Shown piece after piece: positions 29,255-33,831 of a stretch of DNA of 33,831 bases; position 1 is the first letter of the stretch; the number at the start of each line of letters is the position of its first letter. The notes under the pieces were generated by a model. It did no database searches. It was not told where the DNA came from and worked only from the letters and a program-made list of their open reading frames with translations. The position numbers and the translations under genes were made by a program. The stretch comes from Sphingomonadales bacterium (lineage in GTDB: Bacteria > Pseudomonadota > Alphaproteobacteria > Sphingomonadales > Sphingomonadaceae): NCBI GenBank assembly GCA_027486415.1, contig JAIXPC010000010.1:1-33831 (forward strand), given 5' to 3'.

Positions 29255-32194
29255 TCAGAAGCGAACGCCCAGGGTGACCGTGTAACGGCGACCCAGCGCG
29301 TCGTACGACGACGGATAGGTGTTGCCGCTGTTCTGGCCCGTGGTGCCCAGGGTCGAACCCACGATCGGCGGCTGCTTGTCGAACAGGTTGGCAACCAGGA
29401 AGTCCAGGTTGACATTGTCCATGACCTTGAAGCCGGCCGACAGATCGAACAGGCTGTAGGCGCTGATGCGGTTGAAGTCATAGGTCTGACCAACCAGCGG
29501 GCCGAAGCCGGCGATCGCACCCGAGAAGGCACGGCGCGTGTTCTGCAGACGCCATTCATAGTTCACGGCGGTCATGAAGCGCCACAGGGCCGACACGTTG
29601 AACGAACCGAAGTCCAGCGTGGAGCGGAAGTTGTGCTGCCACTTCGGCTGGATCGAGCCGCAGTTCACCGAGTACTGACCGACGCACTCACGGTTCACCG
29701 CCGACGGGGTGGCCTGGAAGTAGTTGTCGATCGTGTAGGTGCCGTTCAGGTTCAGGTTCAGCTTCGCGAAGCCGACATCCGTCGAGTAGGCGGCGGTGAG
29801 GTCGATACCGCTGGTATCGATGCGGCCCAGGTTCGACAGCGGGGTCGGCAGACCGGCGACGTTGCCCGACGGACCCGACAGACGGCCGTTGACCGGGTTG
29901 CGACGGATGCCGGTGCAGGCCGCGCTGGTGGCCGAAGCCGCCGTGATGCTGCTGAAGCAGGCGTTGATCACGTCAGCCGGGGTCGGCGACGAAACGGCGC
30001 CGTTCACCTTCACGTTGAAGTAGTCAACGGTGATGCTCAGACCCGGGGCGAATGCCGGGGTCAGCACCGCGCCGACGGTGAAGGTGTCAGCCACTTCCGG
30101 ACGCAGGTTCGGGTTGCCACCGCCGGTGGCGTTGGCCTGGCCAGCAGCCGGATCCTGGATCGAGCCAGCGGCGATCATGGCAGCCGTCGCACCCTGCGCG
30201 ATGCAGACCGCGCTCAGGTTGGCGTTGCCCTGGGCCTTGGTGCCCGAGCACGGGTCAACCGACAGGCTGGTCAGACCGGTGACCAGCGGCGCGAACAGTT
30301 CACCGATGTTCGGCGCACGCACGGCGCGCTGATAGCCACCGCGCAGCTTGAGACCGTCAACCGGCGCCCAGGTGGTGCCGACCTTCCAGGTGGTGGCGTT
30401 GAACGACGGGTTGCCCGGCGCGTTCACTTCGTAACGCGACTGACGGATACCGGCTTCGACCGACAGCGACTTGAAGAACGGCTTGTCTTCGACAACCGGC
30501 ACGTTCACTTCGGCGAAGCCTTCGACGACGTTGTAGCCGCCACGGAACGGCAGGATGGCGCCGCCGCCGCCGCCCAGTTCGCCCGGAACCTGGCTCAGCA
30601 CGTCCGGCACGCGGTTGAAGGTGTAGTTGCGATACTCACCGCCGACCGCGAAGTTGATCGGGGTGGCCGCGAACGGCGAGGTAACGCCCAGATCGCCGTT
30701 GACGAGGCCGCGAACCTGGCCGAGGCCGGTGTCGACGGTCACGCCCGAGGTGCCCTGGATGAAGTTCACCATGGCCGGGGTGATCGAGCCCGGGCCGCCG
30801 AACAGGTTCAGCGGAACGCAACCCTGCGCGGTGTTGCGGCACGCCGTGGTGCTGTCAGCCAGCAGGGCCTGCGAAACGCGCGAACGCAGCGTGTAGCCGC
30901 TCTGCGTCTGGACCTGGTTCGACTGGCCGTAAGCGGCGTGGACGTCGAAATTGATCGAGTCGGTGATCGCGCCGCGCACGCCGACCTTGTAGTCGAACAT
31001 GGTGGTGACGAACTTGCTGACGCGCGGACCAACTTCAACAGTACGGCGATACACGGCCGGGATGTTGAAGGTGGCGGTCGAACCCGCCGAGCAGTCCAGC
31101 GTCGGGTTGGCGGCGCAGATGGTGGCGCGCTGACCGGCCGAGATGAACGGGTTGTTGATGTTGACGTTCAGCGACTCACCGAAGATGCCCGACGGGGCGA
31201 TGATCGTGGTCACGCTGTTCTTCGAGAAGATCCCGCGGCCATAGATTTCGATGTTGTCGGCCACTTCATACTTCGCTTGGGCGAAGATGTTGAAACGCTC
31301 GAACGGGGTCTGGAAGATGTTGAACGGCGCGAAGTTGAAGCCGTCCTGGTTGGCGGTCACGAAGCCCGAACCCGTGGCGTTGTTCTGCAGCGCCAGCGGC
31401 TGGGTGGCCGTGAAGTAGAAGCTCGACGGGGTGTCAGTCGGCGAACCGCCGGCCGCGCGGCCGTTGAACGAGTTGATCTGGAACAGCGAGAAGTCGCGGT
31501 CACCCTGATAGACCGGATCGGTCTTCTGGTAGCCGAGGCTGATCACGGCGTTACCCTTGCCGTCGGCAAAGTCACCGCCCATGGTGACGTCGGCACGGAA
31601 GGCGTTGCCATCGCCGCGCTCGGTCAGGCCGTACGACACACGGGCGTCAAGGCCCGAGAAGTTCTGCTTGGTGACGAAGTTCACCACGCCCGACACGGCG
31701 TCGGCACCGTAGGTGGTCGAAGCACCGCCGGTCAGGATGTCAACGCGGCCGACCAGGGCCAGCGGCACGTTGTTCAAGTCGAAGATGCCGCCCGAACCCG
31801 ACGGAACGATGCGGTCGCCATCGAGCAGCGCCAGGTTGCGCTGGGCGCCGAGGCCGCGCAGGTTGACGAACGCCGCACCGCCGTTGCCGTTGTTCACGGC
31901 CGAACCGATGCTCGGGACGACGCCCGGCAGGTCGCGCAGCAGCTGTTCGGCGTTGTTGATCTGACGGGTGGCGATTTCCTTTTCGCCGACCACGTTGACC
32001 GGGCTGGACAGAACCAGGTTCGGGTTCTTCAGCAGGGTGCCGGTGACGACGATGGTGCCTTCTTCATCGGCAGCAGCGTCGGCGGCGGCAGTGGCCTGCT
32101 GGGCGAGAGCCGGCTGGCTGGCCAGCAGGGCGACGGCCACGAGGGCCGAGCTGCCGATCAGCGCGCGCCGCTTGAGGGAGGTGTTGGTGCTCAC
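29255..32194 (-). CDS. TonB-dependent outer-membrane receptor (OAR-like, cysteine-paired)
   Basis: This 979-residue receptor has a signal peptide at 1-31 (cleavage after QPALA), a TonB box GTIVVTG (46-52) and a plug domain (about 60-180) with [33 protein letters not shown] and [14 protein letters not shown]. The large 22-stranded barrel contains [11 protein letters not shown] and [16 protein letters not shown] and ends in VTLGVRF. Ten cysteines occur only as five close pairs (360/368, 452/459, 649/664, 746/760, 837/845), probably disulfides in outer loops. The GTG at 32194 is preceded by AGAAGAAGGA at good spacing and places the signal peptide correctly; upstream ATGs do not. The ligand is unknown. 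A strong terminator follows. The TPR hydroxylase gene lies upstream on the same strand. Confidence 0.95.
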   Translation of the reverse strand: MSTNTSLKRRALIGSSALVAVALLASQPALAQQATAAADAAADEEGTIVVTGTLLKNPNLVLSSPVNVVGEKEIATRQINNAEQLLRDLPGVVPSIGSAVNNGNGGAAFVNLRGLGAQRNLALLDGDRIVPSGSGGIFDLNNVPLALVGRVDILTGGASTTYGADAVSGVVNFVTKQNFSGLDARVSYGLTERGDGNAFRADVTMGGDFADGKGNAVISLGYQKTDPVYQGDRDFSLFQINSFNGRAAGGSPTDTPSSFYFTATQPLALQNNATGSGFVTANQDGFNFAPFNIFQTPFERFNIFAQAKYEVADNIEIYGRGIFSKNSVTTIIAPSGIFGESLNVNINNPFISAGQRATICAANPTLDCSAGSTATFNIPAVYRRTVEVGPRVSKFVTTMFDYKVGVRGAITDSINFDVHAAYGQSNQVQTQSGYTLRSRVSQALLADSTTACRNTAQGCVPLNLFGGPGSITPAMVNFIQGTSGVTVDTGLGQVRGLVNGDLGVTSPFAATPINFAVGGEYRNYTFNRVPDVLSQVPGELGGGGGAILPFRGGYNVVEGFAEVNVPVVEDKPFFKSLSVEAGIRQSRYEVNAPGNPSFNATTWKVGTTWAPVDGLKLRGGYQRAVRAPNIGELFAPLVTGLTSLSVDPCSGTKAQGNANLSAVCIAQGATAAMIAAGSIQDPAAGQANATGGGNPNLRPEVADTFTVGAVLTPAFAPGLSITVDYFNVKVNGAVSSPTPADVINACFSSITAASATSAACTGIRRNPVNGRLSGPSGNVAGLPTPLSNLGRIDTSGIDLTAAYSTDVGFAKLNLNLNGTYTIDNYFQATPSAVNRECVGQYSVNCGSIQPKWQHNFRSTLDFGSFNVSALWRFMTAVNYEWRLQNTRRAFSGAIAGFGPLVGQTYDFNRISAYSLFDLSAGFKVMDNVNLDFLVANLFDKQPPIVGSTLGTTGQNSGNTYPSSYDALGRRYTVTLGVRF

Positions 32195-32437
32195 GTGTGC
32201 ATCCTTCTTCTGCGAAAATATTGTGCTGCTGACAGCGCCGGCGAGAAGACGTCCCCATCCCCTTGATCCCCCGGGCACCGCCTGCCTGACCGAAGCCCGA
32301 CAGCGCACGCCAAGCCCTTTTTAGGGGCCTGCAGTGCTCATTGTTGGAAGGGCGACTGCAAGTCAAACGCGCGCGTTGCCAGACGGTGAATCGCGGCCTG
32401 AGTGTTGCAAGGAAACAACAATATGGTCACACCATGA
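32195..32437 (-). other. 243-base leader between the hydroxylase gene and the receptor gene
   Basis: This is the longest gene-free stretch and should hold the receptor promoter. On the minus strand TTGACT (complement of 32361-32366) is a reasonable -35 box, but no matching -10 box is convincing. A 13-base palindrome (32423-32435) lies near the hydroxylase stop. A weak GCCC/GGGC hairpin with an A-rich loop is present near 32317-32332. I see no small gene with a ribosome binding site here. Confidence 0.4.
32423..32435. repeat. Perfect short palindrome ATGGT-CAC-ACCAT
   Basis: Arms ATGGT and ACCAT with a three-base spacer begin three bases past the hydroxylase stop codon and lie about 230 bases ahead of the receptor start. 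It is too short and lacks a T-run to be a good terminator. It could be half of an operator or chance. Confidence 0.35.
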
Positions 32438-33625
32438 TCAGGCGGCGGAAAAGCCCGTCAGGCCCTGGCCATGCGCATCGAGCGCCCGCACCCACTGCCG
32501 GATCAATTCGCGTTCGGCGGTGCCGATGAAGGGGTTCCACGCGTCGACGATCAGGACAGCGCGCAGCTGATCGGTGGGATTGATCGCCTCGTGCTCGATC
32601 GTGTCGTCAAAGGCGAAGGCCTCCCCCTCGATCCATGGCCGGGTTTCGTTGCCGACCCGGAACGTGCAGCCATCGGGCACGATCAGCGGCAGGTGGATGA
32701 TGCTGCGGATGTTGGTGGCACCGGTGTGGGGCGGAATGCGGGTGTTGGGTTTCAGCAGCGAAAAGAACGCCACCGGCCCGCGGCCGGGCAGATCGAGCAG
32801 GGGCAACTGGCTGAGTAGGGCGGCGGTTTGCGGGCAATGCTTGGCCATGGCCGGGTTGGGCACGCCATGTTCGATGAAGAAGCAAGCCGCCCAGGCATCA
32901 CTGTGGTTGAGTTCGGCCCACTGGTTGACGGGCGCGCCGGCCGGATAGCGGACATAAGGGGCAAAACCGCCGCCACCGGCCGCGAGCAGGGATTGCAGCT
33001 CGGCACGGATGACGGGCGTTGCCGCCTCCAGCTGCGGCAGCCATGGAAAGTGGGCGCGGTCGAAATACTGGATCGCGGGGAGATAGGGATAGTTGAGCAC
33101 CAGGGGCTGGTGGACATAGGTTCGGCGCCGGCCGAGCTGGATGTCGATGGCGTGTCGGAACCGTTCAGCCTCATCGCTTGGCGCGGCAGAGATCGCGCTA
33201 TCCAGCGTGGCGGCAAGATGATCGGCCAGGCTGGCCGTGTCGGCCGCGACCAGGGCGCGCGCTTCCGCCAATCCGGCCTGAAAGCCCGGTCCCCCACCGG
33301 TTTCTCCGGCAGGCACGGCCGCAATCAGGCGTTTGAAGTCGCTGAGGGCTGCTGCGTGCTGCCCTTCCGCTCGCGCCAGGCGCCCGCGCGCCAGCAGCGC
33401 GTGCGGCATGTAGGGATCGCGATCGAGGGCGGCGTTGAGCGCGGCCAGCTGGGCCGGACCATCGCCAGCAAGGGCGTGAGCGTTGGCGAGATTGTAGTGC
33501 AGGATCGCAGCCGTCGGATCGGCAGCGACGGCGGCAGTGAACGCGGCGATTGCCTTTGCAGCATCCCCCTGGCGCAGCGCCATCATGCCGGCTTGGTTCA
33601 GCGCAACGGGATCTTGGGCGGTCAT
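32438..33625 (-). CDS. TPR protein with aspartyl/asparaginyl beta-hydroxylase domain
   Basis: This 395-residue cytoplasmic protein has TPR-like helices at about 1-150 (ALNQAGMMALRQGDAAKAIAAF, ILHYNLANAHALAGDGPAQ) and an ASPH-type 2-oxoglutarate/iron oxygenase domain at about 195-375. Predicted iron ligands are His300 (IPPHTG) and His345 (TIEHEA), with Arg355 (LRAVLIVDAWNP) for 2-oxoglutarate. The 45- and 10-residue spacings are almost those of human ASPH (His679, His725, Arg735), and Gly302 replaces the usual acidic ligand just as there. TPR plus oxygenase is also the ASPH layout. It probably hydroxylates Asp or Asn in a protein. It precedes the TonB receptor gene on the same strand; no signal peptide is present. 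Confidence 0.9.
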   Translation of the reverse strand: MTAQDPVALNQAGMMALRQGDAAKAIAAFTAAVAADPTAAILHYNLANAHALAGDGPAQLAALNAALDRDPYMPHALLARGRLARAEGQHAAALSDFKRLIAAVPAGETGGGPGFQAGLAEARALVAADTASLADHLAATLDSAISAAPSDEAERFRHAIDIQLGRRRTYVHQPLVLNYPYLPAIQYFDRAHFPWLPQLEAATPVIRAELQSLLAAGGGGFAPYVRYPAGAPVNQWAELNHSDAWAACFFIEHGVPNPAMAKHCPQTAALLSQLPLLDLPGRGPVAFFSLLKPNTRIPPHTGATNIRSIIHLPLIVPDGCTFRVGNETRPWIEGEAFAFDDTIEHEAINPTDQLRAVLIVDAWNPFIGTAERELIRQWVRALDAHGQGLTGFSAA

Positions 33626-33760
33626 GCATCATCCATGGCGAAAGCGTGTGTTTGCCTGATAGCCCACACAATGACGGGCTGCATCAGGAATTGACCGGGT
33701 GCCTGGTTGCCCCCCTGGGTGTTGGGCGTATGTGGGGTGGTTATGGTTTGGTCTGACGGC
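33626..33760. other. Intergenic region ahead of the hydroxylase gene
   Basis: These 135 bases separate the hydroxylase start from the tRNA terminator and should hold the hydroxylase promoter. I see no convincing promoter boxes, and only weak GTGTG/CACAC inverted pieces near 33635-33660. Confidence 0.4.
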
Positions 33761-33795
33761 AAAAAGCCCCCGCTGTGGAGGGCGGGGGCTTTTTT
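33761..33795 (-). terminator. Strong hairpin terminator downstream of the tRNA gene
   Basis: The 13-bp perfect arms AAAAAGCCCCCGC (33761-33773) and GCGGGGGCTTTTT (33782-33794) enclose an eight-base loop. A/T runs flank both sides, so it can end transcripts in both directions. It lies six bases past the 3' end of the minus-strand tRNA, whose terminator it most likely is. Confidence 0.9.
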
Positions 33796-33798
33796 GGG

Positions 33799-33831
<33 letters not shown>

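Noticed and set aside
29147-32266. Open frame of more than 1000 codons antisense to the whole TonB receptor gene
   Set aside because: Codon bias in GC-rich highly expressed genes removes antisense stops. The translation is Arg/Gly/Val-rich low-complexity with no family motif, and the receptor on the other strand is unmistakable.

Overview
The window is a GC-rich, densely coding bacterial chromosome segment. The gene families point to an alphaproteobacterium, most likely Sphingomonadales: large OAR-type TonB-dependent receptor with a TPR sulfotransferase and a TPR Asp/Asn hydroxylase beside it, purD divergent from xseA, DUF2093, an alpha-amino acid ester hydrolase, and an alphaproteobacterial-type heat-shock promoter at clpB. 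The genus cannot be decided from what is visible.

Region 1 (1-4115) is the conserved translation block rpmI-rplT-(hairpin)-pheS-pheT. Region 2 (4112-9424) is envelope and accessory metabolism: an OmpA-like glycine-zipper lipoprotein, a CNNM/CBS (HlyC/CorC) membrane protein coupled to a small periplasmic TonB-C domain protein, a membrane-anchored M28 peptidase and an ACAD10/11-type phosphotransferase. Region 3 (9464-13329) has purD facing away from the overlapping chain xseA / DUF2093 / LytM-type M23 peptidase. Region 4 (13334-19657) holds a secreted unknown, a predicted alpha-amino acid ester hydrolase, a MAPEG protein, OmpW, an SDR, a PQQ-dependent aldose dehydrogenase and a small membrane protein. 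Region 5 is clpB (19734-22325).

Region 6 (22326-33625) is the most unusual part. It contains a signal-less, shortened TonB-receptor-like protein divergent from a degenerate sulfotransferase-like P-loop protein. Next to these is the tightly packed set cysD-cysNC-TPR sulfotransferase, a complete route from sulfate to PAPS to sulfated product. Upstream lie a 979-residue TonB-dependent receptor with ten cysteines in five close pairs, and a TPR protein whose catalytic domain has the same two-His/Arg spacing as human aspartyl beta-hydroxylase. No sulfite or PAPS reductase gene is present, so I infer that PAPS made here serves sulfation, and that the cluster may be a sulfation/hydroxylation modification system linked to an outer-membrane receptor. 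Substrates are unknown.

The right edge has a strong hairpin terminator and the 3' part of a minus-strand tRNA, probably initiator tRNA-fMet. No CRISPR array, insertion sequence, integrase or rRNA was seen. No gene-free stretch exceeds 300 bases; the longest is about 243 bases, between the hydroxylase and the large receptor.
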